64,000 bases of DNA from Acidobacteriota bacterium (GTDB taxonomy: Bacteria > Acidobacteriota > Thermoanaerobaculia > Gp7-AA8), in NCBI GenBank assembly GCA_016184115.1, contig JACPDH010000022.1:1-64000 (forward strand). The letters are read 5' to 3'. The notes beneath the pieces are model-generated. The model made no database searches, was not told the DNA's origin, and saw only the letters and a program-made list of their open reading frames with translations. The translations under genes were made by a program, and so were the position numbers. Each line of letters opens with the position of its first letter. Position 1 is the stretch's first letter. Shown here one piece after another: positions 53,856-61,588 of the stretch.

Positions 53856-53907
53856 GGCGGCGTTCCGCGTCGCGTGACCGCGAGGGGGCTCGAGACGACG
53901 GAGCGAG

Positions 53908-54942
53908 TCACTTCGTCTCCTTGACCGTGAGCACTCCGTCTGCGAGAGTCCCTTCGAGACCCGACCCCGCGAGGATGGCAAACGGGGCTTCGTCGGGACG
54001 CATCCTCTCGATCGAGCCGTGGAGCACGATTTCTCGTGCGCGCGACTCGATCGAGGGCGTCGCATATCGGACGATCCAACCCGTTTCCGCCTCGACCCAA
54101 TCGAGAAACTCCGCGAGCGTTCGCCCTTCGATCTCGTACGGCGGCCCTGCGCCGAAAATCCACTCCCATCCGGAGCCCCAGGCGCTGGCCGGGCAAGTCG
54201 TGATCTCACCCGCCTCCCCCACCGTCCCTTCGAATCCTGCGGGAACTTCCTCCCGCGCGCCATCGCGTTGGACGATGACGACTCCTTCACGCACGCGGAC
54301 CACCATCGCCCGAACGCCGCTGAGCACGCGCACCTCGAACCGCGTGCCGACGTCTCGTGCCACACCCGCCGCCGTCCTGACTTCGATCGCTTCCCTCTTC
54401 CCAACGCCTCGCGTGCTTCCCGTATCGACGTAGACCGCTCCCTCGGCGAGGTGGATCTCTGACGCCGAGACCAGCGTTACCCGCGTCGCTTCGTCGAGCC
54501 GGATCGCGATGCCTCCCGTCAGGTGGATCGCACCGCGCGATCCACGCTCTCGCGTCATGAGCGTCGCGCCGGCAGGAAGGCTTGCACCTGCCGAGACGAG
54601 CTCGGCGCCCGCTCCTCGCGGCTCGACGGAGAGCGAGCCCACGACGTGGGCGACGGTCGCGACCTCCGTAGGCGGCATCGGCACTGCACGATCGCGCAGG
54701 AGCCAGACGAGCAGCAGCGCGCCCGCCGCGGCCGCGGCAATCGCCAGCCGCTGCGTCCATGCACGCCTCGCCTGCCGCTTCGAAGCGCCGACCTCGTTCT
54801 CCCAGGCTGCACACGTCTTCGCCCGGATCGCGGCGAGCTCGATCTCGGGAAGCGGAGCGCGAGGACCCGAAGATCGGATGAGCTCGGCGATTTCGTCGTC
54901 GCCGAGTCGGTCCGCTGCAGCTCCGAGACGCTCGTCGTTCAT
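53908..54942 (-). CDS. FecR-family anti-sigma regulator
   Basis: A 344-residue inner-membrane protein that links an outer-membrane receptor to an ECF sigma factor. It has a cytoplasmic N-terminus (about 1-75), one membrane helix (RLAIAAAAAGALLLVWLL), and a FecR domain (about 110-250: ATLMTRERGSRGAIHLTGGIAIRLDEATRVTLVSASEIHLAEGAVYVDTG...TRFEVRVLSGVRAMVVRVREG). The C-terminal module (GRTLAEFLDWVEAETGWIVRYATPSIE...LHGSIERMRPDEAPFAIL) itself looks STN-like. The ATG at 54942 overlaps the sigma stop as ATGA, so translation is coupled. It is convergent with the receptor gene. Confidence 0.9.
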   Translation of the reverse strand: MNDERLGAAADRLGDDEIAELIRSSGPRAPLPEIELAAIRAKTCAAWENEVGASKRQARRAWTQRLAIAAAAAGALLLVWLLRDRAVPMPPTEVATVAHVVGSLSVEPRGAGAELVSAGASLPAGATLMTRERGSRGAIHLTGGIAIRLDEATRVTLVSASEIHLAEGAVYVDTGSTRGVGKREAIEVRTAAGVARDVGTRFEVRVLSGVRAMVVRVREGVVIVQRDGAREEVPAGFEGTVGEAGEITTCPASAWGSGWEWIFGAGPPYEIEGRTLAEFLDWVEAETGWIVRYATPSIESRAREIVLHGSIERMRPDEAPFAILAGSGLEGTLADGVLTVKETK

Positions 54943-55553
54943 TGTGCCTCCGATCGCGACCGGTGCGACGCGGCAGGGCTCTCCAGGCCGAGCCACGCCG
55001 CGCGGAATGAAGCGCGTGCGCGCGTCATGAGCGACTCCGTCGCTTTCTCACTCATGTCGATTCGCCTGCTGATCTCTCGCACCGAGATTCCATCCACATA
55101 CTTCCACCCGAGCACTTGTGCGTATCGTTCCGGAATGAGATCGAGCGCGAGATGCACCTGCTCGGACGTCTCGGCGCTCAGCAGAACTTCGTCAGGGCTT
55201 TCGTACGACGGCGCGCGAAACGCCTTCGCGTCGAGCCCGTCTCCCTCGAGGCTCACTTCGCGAGGAGCGCCACGAAAGTGCATCGCGATCTCGTTCCTGC
55301 AGCATGCACATAGCCAGCCGAGAAGCGGCCCGTCGCCTCGATACGTCGCAAGCTTCGTGACCACCTTGCAGAGCGTCGCCTGCACGATGTCCTTCGCGAG
55401 CTGCGAATTGCCGTCGAGCCGCGCGATCGCGAAGCGATAGACCGCGGGGATGTAATGGCGTGAGAACACCTCGTACGCCTCCTCATCGCCGGAGAGCATC
55501 CGCAGAACGAGCGCCGGCTCGTCGCGCGGTTCCCATCGAGATTCGTCGTGCAT
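54939..55553 (-). CDS. ECF sigma factor of the receptor locus
   Basis: A 204-residue sigma factor. Region 2 is about 25-95 (YEVFSRHYIPAVYRFAIARLDGNSQLAKDIVQATLCKVVTKLATYRGDGPLLGWLCACCRNE). Region 4 is about 130-185 (ALDLIPERYAQVLGWKYVDGISVREISRRIDMSEKATESLMTRARASFR). It overlaps the FecR gene by 4 bases and the receptor gene faces them. By analogy with FecI it should be released when the receptor is occupied. The target is probably the receptor or secreted-protein promoters in 51092-51287. The 189-base gap to the next gene upstream holds its own promoter; no box stands out there. Confidence 0.9.
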   Translation of the reverse strand: MHDESRWEPRDEPALVLRMLSGDEEAYEVFSRHYIPAVYRFAIARLDGNSQLAKDIVQATLCKVVTKLATYRGDGPLLGWLCACCRNEIAMHFRGAPREVSLEGDGLDAKAFRAPSYESPDEVLLSAETSEQVHLALDLIPERYAQVLGWKYVDGISVREISRRIDMSEKATESLMTRARASFRAAWLGLESPAASHRSRSEAQ

Positions 55554-55742
55554 CCCGATTGCTCTCCGGGACGCGCGGCCCGAGACTCCGATCCGCGCGT
55601 TCCTATCCTGAAATCCCAGATGCGATTCGTGTCGGAATCCTTCTCAACATACGCTCGCCGCGCGAAGACGGCGGGGCGCGGCGCTGAAATGCAGCCGCCC
55701 CTGCTGGATCTGACGTACGGCTCCGGCCTCCTGCGTCGACGG

Positions 55743-56075
55743 CTATTCGCCGTATCGAAGCACCTTGACCTTCTCCATCGTCACGAGCCCCTCGCCGAGC
55801 ATCTCGTCGAGGATCGGCTCGAGTTTCGCGACCATCGCCTCCGTGTCGACGATCTCGACGATGACGGGCAGGTCCTCCGAAAGCTCGAGCAGGTGGCTCG
55901 TATGAAGAATGCTGTTCGCGCCGAAGCCGGCGATGCCGCGGAACACCGTTGCGCCCGCAAAGCCCTCGCGGCGCAGCCTCTCGAGCAGCGCGTGGGAGAG
56001 AGGTTGCGCGTGCCATCGCTCCGACTCGCCGAAGAAGATGCGGACCAGAACCTGTTCGCCGGTCAGTTTTCGCAT
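55743..56075 (-). CDS. DUF190 family protein
   Basis: A 110-residue protein of the DUF190 family, which has a PII-like fold and often sits beside crcB. Diagnostic text: GEQVLVRIFFGESERWHAQPLSHALLERLRREGFAGATVFRGIAGFG, then SILHTSHLLELSEDLPVIVEIVDTEAMVAKLEPILDEMLGEGLVTMEKVKVLRYG. The ATG at 56075 has GGGAGG upstream. It follows crcB by 4 bases. It may bind a nucleotide or regulate the channel, but this is not established. Confidence 0.9.
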   Translation of the reverse strand: MRKLTGEQVLVRIFFGESERWHAQPLSHALLERLRREGFAGATVFRGIAGFGANSILHTSHLLELSEDLPVIVEIVDTEAMVAKLEPILDEMLGEGLVTMEKVKVLRYGE

Positions 56076-56079
56076 TCCA

Positions 56080-56463
56080 TCACCTCCCGGTGAGCCACTT
56101 GCCCAGCGCGAGCCCAAGGAAGCCCGTCACGAGGCACACGACGAGGGTCGCTGCAATATTCGCGAAGGCGAGCCCCGTCGCACCTTCACGAAGCAGTTCG
56201 GTCGTCTCGTAGTTGAACGTCGAATATGTCGTAAATCCGCCCATGACTCCAGTTGTTAGGCCCAGACGCCACATCGGCGGGATCGCCTCGGTTGCGAGGC
56301 CGACGTGCATGATGAGAGCGATGAGGAACGAGCCGAGGGCGTTCACGGCGAGGGTGCCCGCGGGAAACGCCGACGGGGCGGCGCGCGCAACCCAGGTCGA
56401 AAGCAAATAGCGCGCGCCGCTACCGAGCGCTCCGCCGAGACATACGACCAGAAGACGTGTCAT
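56080..56463 (-). CDS. crcB: fluoride channel CrcB/Fluc
   Basis: A small membrane protein (127 residues, four helices) that exports fluoride as a dual-topology dimer. Signatures are GGALGSGARYLLSTWV, FPAGTLAVNALGSFLIALIM and TTGVMGGFTTYSTFNYETTELL, with the Phe and Asn residues of the fluoride path. It begins 1 base after the mscL stop and ends 4 bases before the DUF190 gene. A fluoride riboswitch would be expected upstream of the operon but none is recognisable before mscL. Confidence 0.95.
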   Translation of the reverse strand: MTRLLVVCLGGALGSGARYLLSTWVARAAPSAFPAGTLAVNALGSFLIALIMHVGLATEAIPPMWRLGLTTGVMGGFTTYSTFNYETTELLREGATGLAFANIAATLVVCLVTGFLGLALGKWLTGR

Positions 56464-56464
56464 C

Positions 56465-56905
56465 TCAGGCCATCGGCTCGACGGACGCCGTGCAGTTAGG
56501 GCAGCGCGATGCCTTCCGCGAGATCGAGGTGATGCAGAGCGGGCAGTCGCGCTCCGTGGGGTCGGCCGGCGCCGGCTCCGCTCGAAGCGAGTTCATCCAC
56601 TTCACGAGCATGAAAACCGCGAAGGCGAGAATGGCGAAGTTGACGACCTCGTTGACGAAGATGCCGTAGTTCAGCGTGACGGCACCTGCCTCCTTTGCTT
56701 TCGCGAGCGTCGCCACCTTCTCGCCTGAGAGCGTGATGAAGAGATTGGAGAAGTCCACTCTCCCGAGGAGCAGCCCGAGAGGCGGCATGAGCACGTCTGC
56801 GACGAGCGCATTCACGATCCTGCCGAATGCGCCGCCGATGATCACGCCGACGGCGAGATCCATGACGTTCCCCTTGAGCGCAAACTTCTTGAATTCCGCG
56901 AGCAT
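56465..56905 (-). CDS. mscL: large-conductance mechanosensitive channel with zinc-ribbon tail
   Basis: MscL opens a wide pore during hypo-osmotic shock. The 146 residues have the conserved N-terminal MLAEFKKFALKGNVMDLAVGVIIGGAFGRIVNALV, the two membrane helices and the cytoplasmic end. The normal C-terminal helix is followed by a zinc-ribbon-like tail, CPLCITSISRKASRCPNCTASVEPMA, with two CxxC pairs. Similar tails occur in MscL of some other phyla. GGAGG precedes the ATG. It is the first gene of mscL-crcB-DUF190, an operon of membrane stress functions. Confidence 0.95.
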   Translation of the reverse strand: MLAEFKKFALKGNVMDLAVGVIIGGAFGRIVNALVADVLMPPLGLLLGRVDFSNLFITLSGEKVATLAKAKEAGAVTLNYGIFVNEVVNFAILAFAVFMLVKWMNSLRAEPAPADPTERDCPLCITSISRKASRCPNCTASVEPMA

Positions 56906-56974
56906 GGGACGATTCCTCCGATGCGATTAATGCCCGAATTCTATCTCCCGAGCGAACACGAGCACACGAAAAGG

Positions 56975-57165
56975 CCTGGCTCGGGAGCGTTTACATTCAC
57001 GGTTCGCATCGCCAAGTGCACGGGGACACCGAAAGACCGGGCTCGGGCTCGGGAGCGTTCACGTTCACGGAATCACGCGTGACAAGCTGCGACCAGCGGG
57101 AACATCGCATGCGAAAAGCGAGGTGCTTTGCCCGTGCACGTGAACGCTCCCGAGCCCGAGCCCGG
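56975..57165. repeat. GC-rich direct and inverted repeats upstream of mscL
   Basis: The 405-base gap 56906-57310 has no gene. It holds three copies of GCTCGGGAGCGTT(C/T)AC-type sequence: 56975-57002 (diverged), 57037-57070 and, inverted, 57132-57165. The last two arms match at 33 of 34 positions and could form a long hairpin around 61 bases. The mscL promoter must lie at its left edge. Nothing else is seen between 57166 and the acetyltransferase ribosome site. Confidence 0.65.
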
Positions 57166-57310
57166 CTGTTGACTCTTTTCTACTCCGCGGCCCGGTGTTG
57201 ACTTGTCGATCACTTCCCGGGGTCTCACATATCCCCCTCGACAACAGTGATATTCTTCCGCCCACTTGCCGCCCCCCATTGGCGGAGCATCCCATTCAGG
57301 AGGATTCCAG

Positions 57311-57847
57311 ATGCCGAATCGATACCCACAGGAGGCGGCGCTCCGCGACGGTCGCCGGCTGCTCATCCGTCCATTCGCCGAGAAGGACTCGAAAGCTCTC
57401 TACGAGTTCTTCATGCGCCTTCCAAACGAGAGCCGCCGGTTCGCGTGGGACGCGATCGACGATCCTCATCTCGTGGAGAGCTGGGGCCGCGACCTCGATT
57501 ATGCAAAGACCCTTCCACTACTCGCGCTCGACGGGACGAAGATCGTCGCGGACGCGACACTCCATCGCCGCCATGGCGGACCGCTTCGACTCGTGGGGCG
57601 GATCAAGTGGCTCATCGACCCGCAATACCGAGGAATCGGACTCGGCACGCTCCTCGTGAATCACTTCATCGGCGTGGCGCGTCAGAACGGCCTGCGCCAC
57701 CTCACGGCGATGCTCATCAGCGACCTCGAGACCGACGCGATCCAGACTCTGAAGACGCTGGGCTTCAAGGAGTACGTCGTCCCCGGCTACGGCACCGACC
57801 CCGATGGCGGCCAGCACGACATGACGAAGATGGTGCTGAAGCTGTGA
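57311..57847 (+). CDS. GNAT family N-acetyltransferase
   Basis: A 178-residue acetyl-CoA-dependent transferase. A strand-helix N-terminus (REAALRDGRRLLIRPF-like, then ALYEFFMRLPNESRRFAWDAIDDPHLVESW) leads to the acetyl-CoA motif IDPQYRGIGLGTLLVNHFIGVARQNGLRHLTAML, then ETDAIQTLKTLGFKEYVVPGYG. The first half resembles GNAT domains fused to acyl-CoA synthetases of the Pat type, but here the domain stands alone. The substrate is unknown; protein lysines are one possibility. AGGAGG precedes the ATG at 57311. A strong terminator follows. Confidence 0.87.
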   Translation: MPNRYPQEAALRDGRRLLIRPFAEKDSKALYEFFMRLPNESRRFAWDAIDDPHLVESWGRDLDYAKTLPLLALDGTKIVADATLHRRHGGPLRLVGRIKWLIDPQYRGIGLGTLLVNHFIGVARQNGLRHLTAMLISDLETDAIQTLKTLGFKEYVVPGYGTDPDGGQHDMTKMVLKL

Positions 57848-57872
57848 AGGCAGGCCAAAGGTCAAAGCAGGC

Positions 57873-58270
57873 AGGTCAAAGGTCATAGGTCAAAGCAGGC
57901 AGGCGGAGGGGCGATGAGCCCCTCCGCTTTTTTGGGGGACGAGAGGCGAACGCCGGCGAACGACGGCCCACAGGCTGTGAGCTAGAGCAGATAGCGGATT
58001 GCGTCCCTTCGTCGCGTAGCGACGACATATCGTAGCCCCCGGTGACCGAGCCCCGCAAAGCGGGGGCGAGGGAACCGGGGGAAGCGAGGCAGGAGAATCC
58101 CCCCGCCGCGTAGCGGCGGAAGATCCGGCGCCGCTACGCGGCGCGACAATTTTCGTCGACGTTTTCCCCCCGGTAGCATCGCCCGCGTCGCGGGCTCGCC
58201 ACCGGGGGCTAACGTATGTCGTCGCTACGCGACGGAACACCAGGTGCCTTTGACCTATGACCTTTGACCT
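57873..58270. repeat. nested inverted-repeat element between the acetyltransferase and S46 genes
   Basis: This fills the 434-base gap. Outer arms 57873-57895 and 58248-58270 (AGGTCAAAGGTCATAGGTC...) are exact complements over 23 bases. A second, inner pair is 58011-58044 and 58200-58233, identical at about 30 of 34 bases (GTCGCGTAGCGACGACAT...). Inside that are at least three short hairpins: 58050-58067, 58103-58119 and 58128-58144. The whole looks like a MITE or a structured RNA. No coding frame is credible. Confidence 0.7.
57903..57933 (+). terminator. intrinsic terminator after the acetyltransferase gene
   Basis: A 10-bp stem (GCGGAGGGGC and its complement) with a GATGA loop, followed by six T. 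It lies 55 bases after the stop, inside the left end of the repeat element, between the outer and inner arms. Confidence 0.88.
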
Positions 58271-58281
58271 CAAACCTGCCT

Positions 58282-60459
58282 TTAGAACTGCGGCTCCACA
58301 CCCATCTCTCGCAGCAGCTCGTGCGCACCGTCGACGGCGTCCATGACCCAAAGCATGTAGCGCGAGTCGACGATGACGGTTCGAACGTACTTCTCGTTGA
58401 CGACCCAGTCGGCGGCGATCCCTTCCCAGTTCATGTCGAACGCGAGACCACAGACTTCGCCCCACGCGTTGATCGCCGACGACCCGGAGCTTCCGTTCGT
58501 TACGTTATTCGTCGTCACGTATGCGACGGGAAGCGTGCCGAGCTCGGGGTCGGCGTAGGTTCCGAACCTCTTCGCCCTCGCAAGCTCGAGAAGGCGCGCC
58601 GGACTGTCGAACGGACGGCTGCCCGTGTCCTTCCGGAGTACTCCTTCGATCGTCGTCTGCGGCAGATAGATCACCCCGTCGCGCGGTTCGTATCCCTTCA
58701 CTTGTCCGAAGCCGACGCGGAGCGTGCCATTGGCGTCGGGAGCGAGGCGCCCGTTCTTCGCGGTGCGCAACGCCTCGATCATGACCGGTCGCAGGCGATA
58801 TCGAGCGCCGCGGTTCGCGAGCGCCTGATCCTCGATCCGGCGCACGAGCGGGTGGAGCTCCGCGGCGAGGCCGATCATCGCATCGCCGCGATTGACGAGC
58901 GCTGCAGTCGGCTCATCGAACATCGCGAGCCGCACGTCCTGCTGGTCGATCATCGTTCCGGAGTAGAGCGCATCGAGCAGCGATTCGACCTGCTCCTCGG
59001 GTGCGGCCTTCCCGGTCTTCGCGAGTGCGACGTCGATCGCCTCGATCCTCTGCCCCTTCGGAAGCTTCGTCGCCTCGAGCAGTGCGAAACGGAGGCCGGC
59101 GCGGTCGGAGGCGCGCTCGATCGTCCGCTGCGTCCGCTTCACGCCGTTCATCCGCTGCGCCCAGTCACGTTCCTGGTATCCCTCTTCGCGCTCGGCGTCC
59201 CGCTTCTTCGCGCGCTCGATGCTCAGCTTGTAGAGGACTGACGCCTGAGAGAGCATCGGCGACGACGTGGAAAGGTAGCGAACCACGAGATCGCGATCGC
59301 GGGTTGCGCGCTCCGTCGCGAGTAGGCTCGCGTACTCCTTCGCGGCCGCCTCGTAGCGTTTCGCCAGCTCCGGCTTCGACGCGACGAGCTCCGCGACGTG
59401 CTTCTCATCCTCGAGCTTCCGATCGAGCAGACCGTCGCGGTGGAAGGCCTCGAGCACCCCTTCGTACTTCTTTAGGTAGTTCTCCAGACTCGAGACGCGC
59501 GTCGCGTTCGCGATCTCGACATCGCGTCCTCGCTTTCCCTCTTCTCGCAGAATCGCGAGCAGGCCTCGCCGAAAGCGATTCTCCGTCGGCAGCCACCATT
59601 CCTGCGCAGCGCGCACTTCGTCAGCCGACACGAGACGGCTCGTCCAGCCTGGATAGCCGGCGAGCAGCGTGAGGTCGCCCGGATCGATGTCGCGCGTCGA
59701 GACTTTGAGCCAATGCGCGGGCTTGTATGGAACGTTGTCTTTCGAATAGTCGGCGCTGCGCCCATCGGGCGAAACGTACGCGCGTAAGAAACCGAAATCG
59801 CCCGTGTGGCGTGGCCACATCCAGTTGTCGTCCTCGTCGCCAAAATTACCGACACCCAGGGCGGGGGCATAGACGAGACGTACGTCGCGGATCTCCATCT
59901 GCGTGAGGAGCAGGAAGAGCTCGCCGCCGAAGAACGTCGAGACCTCACAGCGGATCCCATCGGCCGATTCGCATGCCTTCACGAGAGCCTTCTTCTTCGC
60001 ATCGATCGCGTTCGCACGCGCGGTGTCGCCGATACCCTTCTTCGCTCCTCCTACAACTTTCGCGGTGACGTCGTCGATATTCGTGGTGACGTAGACGCGT
60101 TGGGTGGGAGTCGCCTGCGGCTCATCCGACCGGCTCTTCGCGAGAAACCCATCGTTGATGAGGTCGCGCTCGGGAGTCGAGTTGTACTGGAGTGCACCGT
60201 GCACGCAGTGGTGGTTCGTCACGATGAGCCCTTCGGGCGAGACGAACGTCGCGCTGCATCCGTTAATCTCGACGATTGCCCCCATCGGGAAGCCGGTTAG
60301 GTCGGCGAATGAGGCGGGGTCGAGCTGCAGCCCGAGCTCTTTCAGCTCGTCGCCGAGCGCGGGAATCTGTTGCGGCATCCACATTCCTTCGTCTGCCGCC
60401 GCAACGGTCGCGAAGAACAGCGAAAAGACGACGACTGGAAGAGTCGAGACGCGGGTCAT
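58282..60459 (-). CDS. S46 family dipeptidyl peptidase
   Basis: A periplasmic exopeptidase of the DPP7/DPP11 type that releases dipeptides from oligopeptide N-termini. The 725 residues include a signal peptide (...FFATVAAADEG), then GFPMGAIVEINGCSATFVSPEGLIVTNHHCVHGAL with the catalytic His near 86, GNFGDEDDNWMWPRHTGDFGFLRAY with the Asp, a helical insertion domain (about 270-550), and NGSSGSSAINAWGEVCGLAFDMNWEG with the Ser near 657. Eighteen residues after that Ser, where DPP11 has Arg and DPP7 has Gly, this protein has Met. The ATG at 60459 has GAGG upstream. It is a single-gene unit. Confidence 0.93.
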   Translation of the reverse strand: MTRVSTLPVVVFSLFFATVAAADEGMWMPQQIPALGDELKELGLQLDPASFADLTGFPMGAIVEINGCSATFVSPEGLIVTNHHCVHGALQYNSTPERDLINDGFLAKSRSDEPQATPTQRVYVTTNIDDVTAKVVGGAKKGIGDTARANAIDAKKKALVKACESADGIRCEVSTFFGGELFLLLTQMEIRDVRLVYAPALGVGNFGDEDDNWMWPRHTGDFGFLRAYVSPDGRSADYSKDNVPYKPAHWLKVSTRDIDPGDLTLLAGYPGWTSRLVSADEVRAAQEWWLPTENRFRRGLLAILREEGKRGRDVEIANATRVSSLENYLKKYEGVLEAFHRDGLLDRKLEDEKHVAELVASKPELAKRYEAAAKEYASLLATERATRDRDLVVRYLSTSSPMLSQASVLYKLSIERAKKRDAEREEGYQERDWAQRMNGVKRTQRTIERASDRAGLRFALLEATKLPKGQRIEAIDVALAKTGKAAPEEQVESLLDALYSGTMIDQQDVRLAMFDEPTAALVNRGDAMIGLAAELHPLVRRIEDQALANRGARYRLRPVMIEALRTAKNGRLAPDANGTLRVGFGQVKGYEPRDGVIYLPQTTIEGVLRKDTGSRPFDSPARLLELARAKRFGTYADPELGTLPVAYVTTNNVTNGSSGSSAINAWGEVCGLAFDMNWEGIAADWVVNEKYVRTVIVDSRYMLWVMDAVDGAHELLREMGVEPQF

Positions 60460-60587
60460 TCATTCACCTCGGAGGTCGAGTCGCCAGGAGCTCGGCAAAG
60501 GAGCGCCCCGCGCGCGGCGCGATTCTAATCGACGGATATGCCAACGCGATGTGACGATCGAGCGAACGCGCCGCGAAGGATGGATGC

Positions 60588-60611
60588 GCGGCCTCCCTTA
60601 CGGAAGGCCGC
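60588..60611 (-). terminator. weak hairpin between the DUF4410 and S46 genes
   Basis: A 7-bp GC-rich stem (GCGGCCT and its complement) with a 10-base loop, starting 9 bases after the stop of the DUF4410 gene. No U-tract. The S46 promoter should lie between it and 60459. Confidence 0.45.
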
Positions 60612-60619
60612 CTCCCCGC

Positions 60620-61237
60620 TCAGAAGGAACCGAGAACGAGCGCCAGGTCGGCGCCGATCGCCTCGAGATTGCGCTCGAGCAGCTCCACGTAGTCTCCGCC
60701 AAATGCGCCGACGCCCGACCGACGCTCCTGCACGATGCGAAGCAGGACCTCCCCGGTCTCGCCGTCCTGCACCTCAATCGCCAGACGCGAGCCGGCCGCG
60801 CCCGCGCCGAAGCCTGCCCAGTAACGCGCCGCCTTCGAACCTGGGTTCATCTCTTCGACGACACCAGTGACGATGAGGACCCCAGCGCCCTTCTTGTCGC
60901 TTGCTTCGACCTCGACCGTCCGGCTCCCAAGTTCTCTCTCGAGTCCTCGCGCGAGAGGGCCCTCGATGTTGGTCAGCACTTGCTGTACCGGCTCGTACGT
61001 GTTGTCGTCCTTCTCCGGAAGTGGAGTCGTTCGAGTATCGAGTCCCTGGATGGCGATGCGTTCGTAGTCGGCAAGCTTGAACGTCCGGACGATCTCGAGC
61101 TCGTCGATCTCCCCCTTCCAGTCCTTGTACTTGCCCGGCTCGGTCGACGCGTTCTTCTTCCTCGCGAGGGCAACCGGTGCGGCTGCGAGGCAGCTCATGA
61201 GCGCGAGGGCGACGACTGTGCGGTCGATGTTCTTCAT
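60620..61237 (-). CDS. DUF4410-type exported protein
   Basis: A 205-residue exported protein. The signal peptide is MKNIDRTVVALALMSCLAAAPVALA, without a lipobox at the cleavage site. The mature part has the DUF4410 pattern: a Val/Ile strand pair, LIVTGVVEEMNPGSKAARYWAGFGAGAAGSRLAIEVQDGETGEVLL, and GGDYVELLERN near the end. DUF4410 proteins are thought to be envelope lipoproteins of unknown role. GGGAGG precedes the ATG at 61237. On the minus strand TTGAAC and TACGGA, 17 bases apart at about 61265-61293, could be its promoter. Confidence 0.75.
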   Translation of the reverse strand: MKNIDRTVVALALMSCLAAAPVALARKKNASTEPGKYKDWKGEIDELEIVRTFKLADYERIAIQGLDTRTTPLPEKDDNTYEPVQQVLTNIEGPLARGLERELGSRTVEVEASDKKGAGVLIVTGVVEEMNPGSKAARYWAGFGAGAAGSRLAIEVQDGETGEVLLRIVQERRSGVGAFGGDYVELLERNLEAIGADLALVLGSF

Positions 61238-61575
61238 CTTTCCTCCCTCTCGAACGACGTTTTCGGTGACATCCGTAACGCTGCACGAGAATAAGTTCAA
61301 TCCCGCGGATGCACACACGAGCGTTTGTGCGCCCCGTCACTCCGGCTCTGCCCAGATCTCCTCGCCGCCTCCGAGTGGCGGACCGACACTGTAGCTGTGC
61401 CGGGCGGATCGTGAGTGAAGACCGGCGCTCTCGCTGGGGAAGAGGCTGGAAGGAAAGAACCATCGGGCGCAGCGTCAAGGATCGTTGCCTGGTGTAAAGG
61501 GGGTACCCGGTCCGGCCAGGGACTCAGAATCGAGAACGCGACTGGCCCGACCCTCCCGGCACCTACTCTCTCCGG

Positions 61576-61581
61576 TACAAT
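61576..61581 (+). promoter_or_regulatory. TACAAT -10 box for probable leaderless Crp-like transcript
   Basis: TACAAT ends 7 bases before the ATG at 61589; no Shine-Dalgarno is present. The rest of the 351-base divergent gap 61238-61588 shows no gene or repeat. An in-frame start at 61415 would read Gly/Arg-rich text unlike the family. Confidence 0.45.
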
Positions 61582-61588
61582 CCGCCCC

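Noticed and set aside
56906-57000. Fluoride riboswitch upstream of mscL-crcB-DUF190
   Set aside because: I looked for the crcB-motif sequence blocks on the minus strand and found no convincing match. crcB itself starts 1 base after mscL, leaving no room inside the operon.
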